Shown: positions 42,101 to 50,788 of the stretch, piece after piece
Numbering within the stretch: the first letter of the stretch is position 1
How the letters are laid out: each line of letters begins with the position of its first letter
From: Streptomyces davaonensis JCM 4913
GTDB taxonomy: Bacteria > Actinomycetota > Actinomycetes > Streptomycetales > Streptomycetaceae
Direction of reading: 5' to 3'
Length of the DNA: 64,000 bases
Assembly (NCBI RefSeq): GCF_000349325.1
Contig: NC_020504.1
Span: 3,816,053 to 3,880,052, forward strand
Position numbers and translations under genes: made by a program
The notes under the pieces: model-generated
Told to the model about the DNA's origin: nothing
The model's input: only the letters and a program-made list of their open reading frames with translations
The model's database searches: none

Positions 42101-43183
42101 GTGAGACGAATCACAGGAATCGTCCTCGCGGTGTTGCTGATCGGCGGCGTGGTGGCTGCTGTCGTGGCGGGCCGGGACAACGGGGACACGGGCACGGCAA
42201 CGAAGACCGTGCGGGCAGTGATCGGATCGGAGAAGGCGGAGTTCTTCGCCGATCCCGACGTGGTGAAGGCCCTCGCCGCCAAGGGCTACACCGTGCGGAC
42301 GGAGACGTCCGGGTCCTGGGCGATGGAGGGGCTCGACCTCAAGGGGTACGACCTCGCCTTCCCCTCCAGCCAGGCACCCGCCGACGAGCTGGCCGACAAG
42401 TACCGGGCACGCCAGCCGTTGCCGCGGCCCTTCTACTCGCCCCTCGTCGTCGTGGCGCACCGAAGCGCCGCCGAGGTGCTGGTGGCCAATGGGCTCGCCG
42501 AGCTGGACGGGGAGCATCGCGGCACCCTGAAGATGGGTGCCTATCTCGGCGCCGCCCGCGCCGACCGGACCTGGCAGCAGCTCAAGGGCGCGGAGAAGTA
42601 CGGGGAGTTGACGGGCACCCTCTTCATCGCCTCCACCGACCCGGAGACCTCCAACTCCGGCGCGCTCTACCTCGCCGCGGCCTCCTACGTCGAGGGCGGC
42701 GGCCGGGTCGCCGCGAGCGACAAGGACGTCGCCGCCACCGCGCCGCTGATGCGCAAGCTGGTCAGCGTGCAGGGCGCCCAGCAGCCCAGTACCGACGCGG
42801 CGTTCCGGGACTTCGTCTCCGGCGCCGGGAACCCGCTGGTGCTCGTGTACGAGTCGCAGGTCGCCGCGCTGCTCGGGCAGGGCACCGGCCAGGGCCTGGA
42901 CGACCTGACCGTCCTCTACCCGGACACCACCGCCAACAGCGACCACACCGTCGTCCCCCTCACCGAAGAGGGCCGGGCGCTCGGGGAACTGCTCAGCACC
43001 GACCCGGAGTTGCGCGGGCTCGCGGTGCGGTACGGGTTCCGGCCGCAGGGCGCCACCGCCGAGTTCACCTCGGCCACCGCCGCACACACGGCGTATCTCA
43101 ATCAGAAGCTCACCGGTGTCCGGCAGGCGCCCGTGCCCACCTCCGCGGTGCTGCACGACATGGCGCGCCGGGCACGCGGCTGA
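42101..43183 (+). CDS. Substrate-binding-protein-like secreted/anchored protein (TelA cassette)
   Basis: 360 residues. An N-terminal membrane anchor (VLAVLLIGGVVAAVVAG) precedes a periplasmic-binding-protein-like two-lobe domain: AVIGSEKAEFFADPDVVKALAAKGYTVRTET, IASTDPETSNSGALYLAAASYV, LVLVYESQVAALL. Such domains bind an anion or small ligand and normally pass it to an ABC permease, but no permease is present; instead TelA follows. GTG 42101 appears leaderless. First gene of a four-gene run with overlaps or short gaps. Confidence 0.75.
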   Translation: MRRITGIVLAVLLIGGVVAAVVAGRDNGDTGTATKTVRAVIGSEKAEFFADPDVVKALAAKGYTVRTETSGSWAMEGLDLKGYDLAFPSSQAPADELADKYRARQPLPRPFYSPLVVVAHRSAAEVLVANGLAELDGEHRGTLKMGAYLGAARADRTWQQLKGAEKYGELTGTLFIASTDPETSNSGALYLAAASYVEGGGRVAASDKDVAATAPLMRKLVSVQGAQQPSTDAAFRDFVSGAGNPLVLVYESQVAALLGQGTGQGLDDLTVLYPDTTANSDHTVVPLTEEGRALGELLSTDPELRGLAVRYGFRPQGATAEFTSATAAHTAYLNQKLTGVRQAPVPTSAVLHDMARRARG

Positions 43184-43201
43184 ACCGGGGGGACCGATCC
43201 C

Positions 43202-44413
43202 ATGAGCAGCTTCAACAACACCAATCAGGGCAGTTACGAACCCACCCTCAGCGGTGACGACATCTTCACGCTGACCCCGCCCGAGCCGGTCGCCGCCGTG
43301 CCGAAGGAGCGGGCCGGCGGTCTTGTGCCTGTCGAGGAGAGCGTTCGCGCGGGCATCGCGCAGAAGGCGTCCGACTACGTCCAGTCGCTGGCCGCGCTCG
43401 ACGCCCGCTCGCCCGAGTTCGCGGGCAAGGTCGGCGAGATCACCGCGCTCGGCTCGGGCGAGATGCGCAGCGCGGCCGCGCAGTCCAACCGCATGCTGGA
43501 GCGGACCGTGCGCTCCCTGCCGGACAAGGGCGGGGACGCGTCGGCGAAGGTCGCCGGCTCGCTCGTCGAGCTGCGCCGGGTCGTCGAGGACCTGGACCCG
43601 CGTGACCTGCCCTCCTCCAAGGGGCGCAAGTTTCTCTCCAAGCTGCCCGGCGGCAACAAGCTGCGCGACCACGTCGCCAAGTACACCTCCGCGCAAGGGA
43701 CGCTGAACAAGATCGTGGGCTCGCTGCGCGGCGGCCAGGACGAACTGCGCCGGGACAACGCCGCGCTCCAGACCGAGCGGGTGCGCCTGTGGGAGACCAT
43801 GGGCAAGCTCCAGGAGTACGTCGTCCTCACCGAGGCCCTCGACAACGCCGTGGAGCGGCACATCACCGGCGTCCCCGACCCGGACACCGCCGACTCGCTC
43901 CGCGCCGACGTGCTCTTCCCGGTCCGTCAGAAGCACCAGGACCTGCTCACCCAACTCGCCGTGTGCGCACAGGGCTACCTGGCCATGGACGTCGTACGGC
44001 GCAACAACGACGAGCTGATCAAGGGCGTCGACCGGGCCGCGACCACGACCGTGTCCGCGCTGCGGATCTCCGTCATGCTGGCCTCCGCCCTCGACAACCA
44101 GAAGAAGGTCATCGAGCAGGTCAACGCGTTGCGCGGGACCACCGAGGACCTGATCCGGGGCAATGCGGAGATGCTCGCGACGCAGAGCGGTGAGATCCAG
44201 CGGATCGCCGCCGACCCGGCCGTCGGCGCGGAGACCCTGCGCGGCGCCTTCCAGCAGATCTACCGCACCCTGGACGCGATCGACAGCTACAAGGTCCAGG
44301 CGACCGAGGTGATGGCCACGACGGTGGAGAACCTGACGGCCGAACTCCAGAGCGCCTCCGCCTACTTGGAGCGCAGCCGGAACCGGGGCGCGCTGGACGG
44401 GGGCCTCGGATGA
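43202..44413 (+). CDS. telA: Toxic anion resistance protein TelA family
   Basis: 403 residues, cytoplasmic and almost entirely helical/coiled coil. TelA (tellurite/toxic anion resistance, PF05816) domain across about 60-395 with the conserved LVPVEESVRAGIAQKASDYVQ and HITGVPDPDTADSLRADVLFPVRQKHQDL motifs. TelA proteins form part of Ter-associated stress systems, whose biochemical role is not established. Its stop overlaps the next gene's ATG (ATGA). Confidence 0.85.
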   Translation: MSSFNNTNQGSYEPTLSGDDIFTLTPPEPVAAVPKERAGGLVPVEESVRAGIAQKASDYVQSLAALDARSPEFAGKVGEITALGSGEMRSAAAQSNRMLERTVRSLPDKGGDASAKVAGSLVELRRVVEDLDPRDLPSSKGRKFLSKLPGGNKLRDHVAKYTSAQGTLNKIVGSLRGGQDELRRDNAALQTERVRLWETMGKLQEYVVLTEALDNAVERHITGVPDPDTADSLRADVLFPVRQKHQDLLTQLAVCAQGYLAMDVVRRNNDELIKGVDRAATTTVSALRISVMLASALDNQKKVIEQVNALRGTTEDLIRGNAEMLATQSGEIQRIAADPAVGAETLRGAFQQIYRTLDAIDSYKVQATEVMATTVENLTAELQSASAYLERSRNRGALDGGLG

Positions 44414-45945
44414 GAGCCCGCGCCGCAACGCTCCTGGCCGCCGCCCTCACGCTGCTGGCCACCGCCTGCACCAGCGAGAGCAACAAGCAGCCCGACTCCC
44501 CGGCGACCGGCACCCTGCGCATCCTCGCCTCCAGCGAACTGGACGACATGAAGCCGGTCCTGGACCTCGTCGAGCAGGACACCGGCATCACGGTCGAGCC
44601 GACCTACATCGGCACCCTGGACGCGGTGGAGCTGCTGGCCAAGGGCGATGTGGACGGGAAGTACGACGCCCTGTGGCTGTCCTCCAACGACTATCTGCGG
44701 CTGCGCCCCGAGGCGGCGAATAAGGTCGTCTCCGAGACCCCGGTGATGAGCAGCCCGGTCGCCATCGGCGTGAAGCCGGCCACCGTGGAGAAGCTCGGCT
44801 GGAAGCCGGAGGACGTCACCTGGTCCCAGGTCGAACAGGCCGTGCGGGACGGGAAACTGACGTACGGCATGACCGATCCCGCGCGGTCCAACTCCGGTTT
44901 CGCCACGCTGGTCTCGGTGGCCTCCGCGCTCTCCGACGCCCAGTCGGCACTCACCGACGCGGACGTGCGGAAGGCGAGCCCTCGCCTGAGGGAGTTCTTC
45001 CGGGGGCAGCGGCTGACGTCCGGGTCGTCGGGCTGGCTGGCCACGGCCTACGAGCGGCGCGGGGACGTCGACGCGATGCTCAACTACGAGTCCGTGCTCC
45101 AGGGCATCCCCGGCCTGACCGTGATCCGCCCGAGCGACGGTGTCGTCACCGCCGACTACCCGCTGTCCACGCTCGCCTCGACCGACGCCGACACCCGGGA
45201 GAAGGTGCGCCTGCTGACCGAGTCGCTGCGCGGCCCGGACCTCCAGAAGGAGATCACCGACCTCACGCACCGCCGCCCGGTCGTCGCCTCGGTGGCGCCG
45301 GGAGAGGGCCTGGACACCGGCCGTCGGCGCGAACTGCCCTTCCCGGGCAGCCGTTCCGTCGCCGACGGGCTGGTCGACTCCTACGAGAACGAGCTGCGCC
45401 GCCCCTCGCGGACCGTGTACGTGCTGGACACCTCCGGCTCCATGGAGGGCGACCGCCTGTCCGGCCTGAAGTCCGCGCTCACCGGTCTGACCAGCGACTT
45501 CCGGGAACGCGAGGAGGTGACGCTGATGCCGTTCGGCTCCGCCGTGAAGAGCGTGCGCACCCATGTCGTGGACCCCGCCGACCCGGATGCGGGCCTGGAG
45601 GGGATCCGCAAGGACACCGAGGCGCTGACCGCCGAGGGCGACACCGCGATCTACACGTCCCTGGAGAAGGCCTACGACCATCTCGGCGCCGACCAGGAGG
45701 CGTTCACCTCGATCGTGCTGATGACGGACGGCGAGAACACCGCGGGCGCCGAGGCGGGCGAGTTCGACGTCTTCTATGCCGGTCTCGACCGCGAGCAGCG
45801 CACCACCCCTGTCTTCCCCATCGTCTTCGGCGACTCCGACCGGTCCGAGCTGGAGCACATCGCCGACCTGACCGGTGGCCGTCTCTTCGACGCCCAACAG
45901 GGCTCGCTGGACGGCGCCTTCGAGGAGATCCGTGGCTATCAGTAA
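44410..45945 (+). CDS. Lipoprotein fusing a substrate-binding domain and a VWA domain
   Basis: 511 residues: lipobox LLATAC, a substrate-binding domain (about 35-320) much like the first gene of the cassette, then a von Willebrand factor A domain (about 335-505) with intact MIDAS RTVYVLDTSGSMEG and IVLMTDGENT. This SBP-VWA fusion on the outer face, next to TelA inside, is unusual and suggests a surface ligand sensor or a metal-dependent adhesion. Starts by ATGA overlap with telA. Confidence 0.85.
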   Translation: MRARAATLLAAALTLLATACTSESNKQPDSPATGTLRILASSELDDMKPVLDLVEQDTGITVEPTYIGTLDAVELLAKGDVDGKYDALWLSSNDYLRLRPEAANKVVSETPVMSSPVAIGVKPATVEKLGWKPEDVTWSQVEQAVRDGKLTYGMTDPARSNSGFATLVSVASALSDAQSALTDADVRKASPRLREFFRGQRLTSGSSGWLATAYERRGDVDAMLNYESVLQGIPGLTVIRPSDGVVTADYPLSTLASTDADTREKVRLLTESLRGPDLQKEITDLTHRRPVVASVAPGEGLDTGRRRELPFPGSRSVADGLVDSYENELRRPSRTVYVLDTSGSMEGDRLSGLKSALTGLTSDFREREEVTLMPFGSAVKSVRTHVVDPADPDAGLEGIRKDTEALTAEGDTAIYTSLEKAYDHLGADQEAFTSIVLMTDGENTAGAEAGEFDVFYAGLDREQRTTPVFPIVFGDSDRSELEHIADLTGGRLFDAQQGSLDGAFEEIRGYQ

Positions 45946-46528
45946 GTACCTGGAGTCACGCAAGAACATCGCGGGCAGCGTGTGCGGGCTGGCCGGGGTC
46001 GGGCTGACCTTCGCCGGGGTGGCGGGCGCGTACTGGCCGGTCGTCGTGGCGGGGCTGTACGGCGCGGGCGCGCTGATCGCCCCGCCGGAGCGGCCCGCGC
46101 CGCCCGACTTCCCGGATCCGTCGGCCCAACTCGACGAGCTGCGCGGCGACTTCGAGAAGCTGAGCGGGTATCTGATGGAGGTGGAGCTGTCCCCGGCCGC
46201 CGCCGGCCGGCTCACCGAGCTGACGAACCTGCTGACCGCGCTGCTCGCCCCCGGCTGGTCCACCCAGTTGCTCGCCCAGGACCCGGAGGGCCTGCACGCC
46301 CTGTCCCGGACGGTGCGGCAGGACCTCCCCGAGGCAGTCGACAGCTATGTGCGGGCGCGCTGGTGGACCCGTCTGACTCCGGGCCAGGAACCGCCGGAAC
46401 GCCATCTGGAGCGCCAGCTCGGCCTGCTCCAGCAGGAGGCCGAGTCCCTGGCGGCGACCCTCCGGGACACGGAGGCCCGCCGCCAGGAGACCCACACCCG
46501 GTACCTGGAGGACCGGGGCGGGGGCTAG
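45932..46528 (+). CDS. Membrane protein, last gene of the TelA cassette
   Basis: 198 residues from GTG 45932 (GGAG upstream), overlapping the VWA gene by 14 nt. One or two N-terminal membrane segments (SVCGLAGVGLTFAGVAGAYWPVVVAGLYGAGALIA) and a cytoplasmic helical tail with SHOCT-like and coiled-coil regions (LERQLGLLQQEAESLAATLRDTEARRQ). No domain assigned. The 22-bp arm of repeat B overlaps its stop codon. Confidence 0.7.
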   Translation: MAISKYLESRKNIAGSVCGLAGVGLTFAGVAGAYWPVVVAGLYGAGALIAPPERPAPPDFPDPSAQLDELRGDFEKLSGYLMEVELSPAAAGRLTELTNLLTALLAPGWSTQLLAQDPEGLHALSRTVRQDLPEAVDSYVRARWWTRLTPGQEPPERHLERQLGLLQQEAESLAATLRDTEARRQETHTRYLEDRGGG

Positions 46529-46702
46529 GGCCTGTCGTCAGATCCCCGTCGTCCGCCCGAAGGGCGGGCCCGGCGGCGCCTGGTGCGTGCGATCGCAAGG
46601 CGCCGGAGTGCCCTCGTGGCGGAGCCACGTGGGCGGTCCGGCAACGCGGCGAGCGTGCGTGCCAGGCGTCGCCGGGCAGGCGGGGATCTGACGACAGGCC
46701 CT
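46527..46702. repeat. Structured repeat element, copy B (MITE- or REP-like)
   Basis: 176-bp element with a perfect 22-bp terminal inverted repeat (left arm begins AGGGCCTGTCGTCAGATCCC at 46527; right arm 46681-46702). Core 46581-46669 matches copy A at 29577-29665 almost base for base (including GCGATCGC and the CGTGGC-GGA-GCCACG hairpin). Lies between convergent genes, with its left arm inside the stop codon of the preceding gene, so it may also act as a bidirectional terminator. Confidence 0.85.
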
Positions 46703-46708
46703 GGGGGG

Positions 46709-48442
46709 TCAGCGCGTGACGTAGACCTCCGCCGAGGCGGTCGAGGACGTGTGCAGGTCGTCGCCCGGCCAGGTCACCTTGTACGTCGTCTCCCGCCGGG
46801 TGCGGGGGATGTCGTTGATGGTGAAGGTGCCGTCCGCGGCGACCGTCACCGAGGACAGGGTGCCGGTGCCGAGCCGGTCGGTGCGCTCGACCTTCAGCAC
46901 CGCGCGCTCGGGGAGCGCCTTGCCCTGGGCGGTGAAGGTGCCGGTGATCTCGACACCGCCGCTGATCGAGGCCTCCGCCGGGGCGGTGAGCGCGATCGAG
47001 CTGGCCGCCTTGCCGACGGACACCGTGTGGGTGACGTCGGTGGCGGGACGGTGGGTGAGGTCTCCGAGGTAGGAGACGGTGTAGGTGGCGTCCCCGACCA
47101 GGTCGGGCTCGTCGAGGACGGTGTAGGAGCCGTCCTCCTTGACGGTGAACGTGCCGAGGTCGTGGGTGCCGTTGGCGTCCGTACGGGTCGCCTTGACCCT
47201 CATCGGCTCCGCGGGCGCGGGTCCGTCGTACTCCAGACGCCCGCGCACGGACAGCGGCTCGCCCGCGACGGCCTGGGCGGGGCTGTGCGTGAACGTTTCG
47301 CCCAGGCGTACGTCGTACTGGACGGCCGGGGGCTGGATGATGTGCAGCCAGTACTGGCTGCCCGCGGTGTTGGTGGTGACCGTGAACAGGCGGGAGCCGT
47401 CCGCGGACCACTCCGTGCCGCGCGGCACGACCCGGTCACCGTCCATGCTGCCCTCGAAGACGAACTCCAGCGGGGCCGTGGAGTCGCCCGGGTCGGCGGG
47501 CTGCACCAGCAGGTCGGGGGTGGCGCCGGTCGCCGAGGCGCCGCGCGCGATGTACCTGCCGTCCCCGCTGAAGGCGACCGAGCTGGCGGCGGCGCCCGAC
47601 GGGAGCGGCTGGTAGCCGGCCGGGGCGTCGGACAGGTCGTCGGTGTTCAGCAGCCGGGTGCCGAAGGCGGCGTCGGCCACGGCGACCTTGCTGCCGTCCG
47701 GGGAGAACGCCATGTCCTTGAAGTCCATGGCGCCCTTGCCCTCGCTGTCGGCGAAGCGGCGGGCGGCGTTGCGGACGAGGCTGTCGCCGCTGGTGTCGAA
47801 CACCGCGACGAACGGGTTGGGCGCACCCGAGTTGCGCGGCTGGCCCATGAGCATCCGGTCGCCGGGACCGGACTCCAGCTGGAGGTCGCCGTAGTCGTTC
47901 CAGTTGGTGCGCTGATGAACGCCGTTGATCAGGGAGTCCACGTAGGTCCCGGAGCTGTGGCACTCTCCGGTGTACTGCGCGTACGGCGTGGTGAAGTACA
48001 ACTGGCCGCCGGAGTGGGCGAGATCGCGGCCGCAGGTGTCGGTGTACGTGCCGGCGACGACCGTCGTGGCGTACGTGGTGGTGTCGACGGCGTCGATGCG
48101 GTCGCGCAGTCCGATGTACAGCTTGCTGCTGTCGTCGTTGAGCGCCAGCCCCGAGACGTGCTTCTGGTTGGTGGTGATCGTCGTCAGCCGCTCGCCCGCG
48201 AAGTTGTAGACGGCGATGGTGCCGGAGTTGGTGTAGTAGCTCGTGTTGCTGTCGGCGACGAAGACTTGCTGGTGGACGTTGTCCACGGCCAGCGCCGAGA
48301 AGGAGTAGATCGGCAGCTTGATCACGGCGTCGGAGGCCGCGGCGTGCGCCGCGGGCGCGGCGGCGACGGTGAGACCGGTCCCGGCGAGTGCGGCGGCGAG
48401 AGCCGTGGCCGCGAGGCGTCTGGGACGGTGTGCGGTATTCAA
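46709..48442 (-). CDS. Secreted beta-propeller-like protein with Ig-like repeats
   Basis: 577 residues (TTG 48442 start assumed; the good GGGGGG box upstream fits, but the start is uncertain). Signal to about residue 35, then a YncE/WD40-like propeller (about 40-360: NFAGERLTTITTNQKHVSGLALNDDSSKLYIGLRDRIDAV) and two or more Ig-like domains of about 90 residues (for example GEPLSVRGRLEYDGPAPAEPMRVKATRTD). Likely a surface or exported adhesin-type protein; no catalytic motifs. Ends 6 nt from repeat B, convergent with the TelA cassette. Confidence 0.8.
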   Translation of the reverse strand: MNTAHRPRRLAATALAAALAGTGLTVAAAPAAHAAASDAVIKLPIYSFSALAVDNVHQQVFVADSNTSYYTNSGTIAVYNFAGERLTTITTNQKHVSGLALNDDSSKLYIGLRDRIDAVDTTTYATTVVAGTYTDTCGRDLAHSGGQLYFTTPYAQYTGECHSSGTYVDSLINGVHQRTNWNDYGDLQLESGPGDRMLMGQPRNSGAPNPFVAVFDTSGDSLVRNAARRFADSEGKGAMDFKDMAFSPDGSKVAVADAAFGTRLLNTDDLSDAPAGYQPLPSGAAASSVAFSGDGRYIARGASATGATPDLLVQPADPGDSTAPLEFVFEGSMDGDRVVPRGTEWSADGSRLFTVTTNTAGSQYWLHIIQPPAVQYDVRLGETFTHSPAQAVAGEPLSVRGRLEYDGPAPAEPMRVKATRTDANGTHDLGTFTVKEDGSYTVLDEPDLVGDATYTVSYLGDLTHRPATDVTHTVSVGKAASSIALTAPAEASISGGVEITGTFTAQGKALPERAVLKVERTDRLGTGTLSSVTVAADGTFTINDIPRTRRETTYKVTWPGDDLHTSSTASAEVYVTR

Positions 48443-48556
48443 CTGTGCCCCCCACAGGCATGGTTGGGCCTCACCGGGAGCGGTGAGGCCCGTGTGTCTC
48501 CCATGTAACAGTGGTGAAGATCCCGTGATCAAGTGGGCGCGTGGAGAGACCTTGAA

Positions 48557-50563
48557 TCAGGGACAACTGATACGGATGTCTCCCGGATCCGTGGTGCAGG
48601 CGTCCGTGTTCGGGCCGCCGTTGGCGGTGTCGTTGCCGGAGACGCTGTCGACGGTGTTGAGGTTGTCGGAGCCGTAGTTGCCGATCAGGTTGTCGTTGCC
48701 CGCGCCGCCGTTGAGGGTGTCGTTGCCGGAGCCGCCGTCGAGCCGGTCGTTGCCGAAGCCGCCGTGGACGGTGTCGTTGCCGCCGCCCGCGTTGACGCTG
48801 TCGTCGCCGCCGAGGGAGCAGATGACGTCGGTGCCGAAGGTGCCGGTGATGCTGTCGTTGCCGCTGGTGCCGATGCGGGTGCAGCCGCGGGCGTTGTTGA
48901 CGGTGGTGGTGATCGTGGCCGTGTCGTTGCCGCCGACCGGGTCGGACTGGGTGCCGGTGACGGTGGCGCGCTGGGTGAGGGTGCCGGTGGCGCGGGGCTC
49001 GGCGACGACGGTCACGACGGCCTGGGCGCCCGCGGCGAGGCTGCCGAGGGTGCAGGTCACGGCGGTGGTGCAGGTGCCCTGGGTGGCCGTCGCCGAGATG
49101 ACGGTGCGGGCGGGGCCGGTGAGGGTGTCGGTGAGGGAGACTCCGGTCGCCGTGGTCGAGCCGTTGTTGGTGACGGTCACCGTGTAGGTGGCCCGGTCGC
49201 CGATGCTGACCGTGCCGGGGCCGGACTTCGACACCGCCAGGTCCACGCCGGTCGGCGGCGGGGGCGTGCTGCCGCCGCCCTCGAAGCGGGCCAGCGCGAA
49301 GTCGCCTTCGTCCCCGCCCCGTCCGGCGGCGACGATCTTCCCGTCGGACTGGACGACCACGCCCCGGGCGGTGTCGCCGCCGCCGAAGTCCGCGGTGGCG
49401 ACGCCCCCGGTGCCGAAGCCGGTGTCCTGGCTGCCGTCGGTGTTGTAGCGCAGGACGGCGAAGTTGCCGCCGGCGCCGTTGCTCCCGGCGAGGACGATCC
49501 GGCCGTCGGCCGGCTGGAGCGCCATGTCCCAGGCCGCGCCTCCGGAGACGACGACCTTGCCGTCGCCGTCGAAGCCGGTGTCCAGGGAGCCGTTGGTGGT
49601 GTAGCGGGCCAGGCTGTCGCCCCCGGCGGCCACGATCTTCCCGTCGGACTGGAGCGCGAGCCCCTCCACGGTCTCGTAGTCGCCGAAGTCGGTGCGGACC
49701 ATGCCGTCGCCGTCGAAGCTCGTGTCCAGGCTGCCGTCGGTGTTGAAGCGCATCAGCGAGAAGTCGAAGCGGGTCGAGCCGACATCGCCTCCGACGACGA
49801 TCTTCCCGTCGGACTGGAGGACCATGGCGCGGGCCCCGCCGCCTGCCTCGCCGGGCTCCGGTGACGGGTCGGCGGTCACCGTGCCGTCACCGCCGAACGA
49901 GGTGTCCGGGGTGCCGTCCCCGTTGAGGCGCAGCACCGCCACCTCGCCCCCGGTGTAACCGGCCGCGACGATCCGGCCGGCCGAGTCGATCGCCACGTCG
50001 CGGGCCTCGGTGGGACCGTCGATGTCGGCGAAGTACCGGCCGTCACCGCTGAAGGTGTCGTCCAGGCTGCCGTCGCCGTTGTACCGGGCCACCGTGAACC
50101 AGCAGCAGTTCTCGTAGCCGCGCCAGCTGTAGCCCGCCACGACGATCCGGCCGTCGGGCTGCACCGCCACGGCGTTGGCCTCGCTCCACTGGAGGTCCGG
50201 CTCCATGTTGTTGATGGCGGTCGTCACCGTGCCGCCGTCGCCGAAGCCGGTGTCCGGGGTGCCGTCGGCGTTGTGCCGGGTCAGCGCCCAGCGGCCCTCC
50301 AGCACCGAGTAGTCGGTGGAGGCGCCGACGGAGAGGATCTTCCCGTCGGACTGCACCGCGACGTCGTAGGCCTGATCGTCGTCGGCGAAGTCGGTGAGGA
50401 CCCGGCCGTCGCCGCTGAAGGTGGGATCGAGGTCGCCGGGGGCCGCGGTCGCGGTGCCGGGAAGGGTCAGGACGAGGGCCAGTACGGTCGCCGCGACGGT
50501 CCCGGCGCGGGCCAGGACGGTTCGGCCACGGCGCCATGCCCGTCGTGCATGAGGTGTGCGCAT
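48557..50563 (-). CDS. Secreted delta-60-repeat protein with DUF11 and RTX repeats
   Basis: 668 residues. Signal peptide (about 1-40), then tandem delta-60 repeats (seven or more of the kind GDLDPTFSGDGRVLTDFADDDQAYDVAVQSDGKI), a DUF11 domain (about 480-580: LAVSKSGPGTVSIGDRATYTVTVTNNGST), and C-terminal calcium-binding RTX nonapeptides (about 610-660: GGGNDTVHGGFGNDRLDGG). The modular beta architecture is typical of exported adhesins. ATG 50563 has GGAAGG upstream. Confidence 0.82.
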   Translation of the reverse strand: MRTPHARRAWRRGRTVLARAGTVAATVLALVLTLPGTATAAPGDLDPTFSGDGRVLTDFADDDQAYDVAVQSDGKILSVGASTDYSVLEGRWALTRHNADGTPDTGFGDGGTVTTAINNMEPDLQWSEANAVAVQPDGRIVVAGYSWRGYENCCWFTVARYNGDGSLDDTFSGDGRYFADIDGPTEARDVAIDSAGRIVAAGYTGGEVAVLRLNGDGTPDTSFGGDGTVTADPSPEPGEAGGGARAMVLQSDGKIVVGGDVGSTRFDFSLMRFNTDGSLDTSFDGDGMVRTDFGDYETVEGLALQSDGKIVAAGGDSLARYTTNGSLDTGFDGDGKVVVSGGAAWDMALQPADGRIVLAGSNGAGGNFAVLRYNTDGSQDTGFGTGGVATADFGGGDTARGVVVQSDGKIVAAGRGGDEGDFALARFEGGGSTPPPPTGVDLAVSKSGPGTVSIGDRATYTVTVTNNGSTTATGVSLTDTLTGPARTVISATATQGTCTTAVTCTLGSLAAGAQAVVTVVAEPRATGTLTQRATVTGTQSDPVGGNDTATITTTVNNARGCTRIGTSGNDSITGTFGTDVICSLGGDDSVNAGGGNDTVHGGFGNDRLDGGSGNDTLNGGAGNDNLIGNYGSDNLNTVDSVSGNDTANGGPNTDACTTDPGDIRISCP

Positions 50564-50788
50564 GGGCGCCAGCCTTCCGCCGGCCGACCGCCCACCGGCG
50601 CTCGCCACGAGCGGCGTTGCCCTCACCGGACGCAGGAATTCCATCCCCGCGGGGGAGCGCGCAGCACGGCCCCGCACGCCGTTGTGCGGGGCCGGGTTCG
50701 TGACTTCGTGCCGCCGCCCGCGACCGACCTGTGACGATCACTGGTCAGGGCTCCCATCGGAGGCCGGCCGCGGGGGTTCGTGAGGGGA

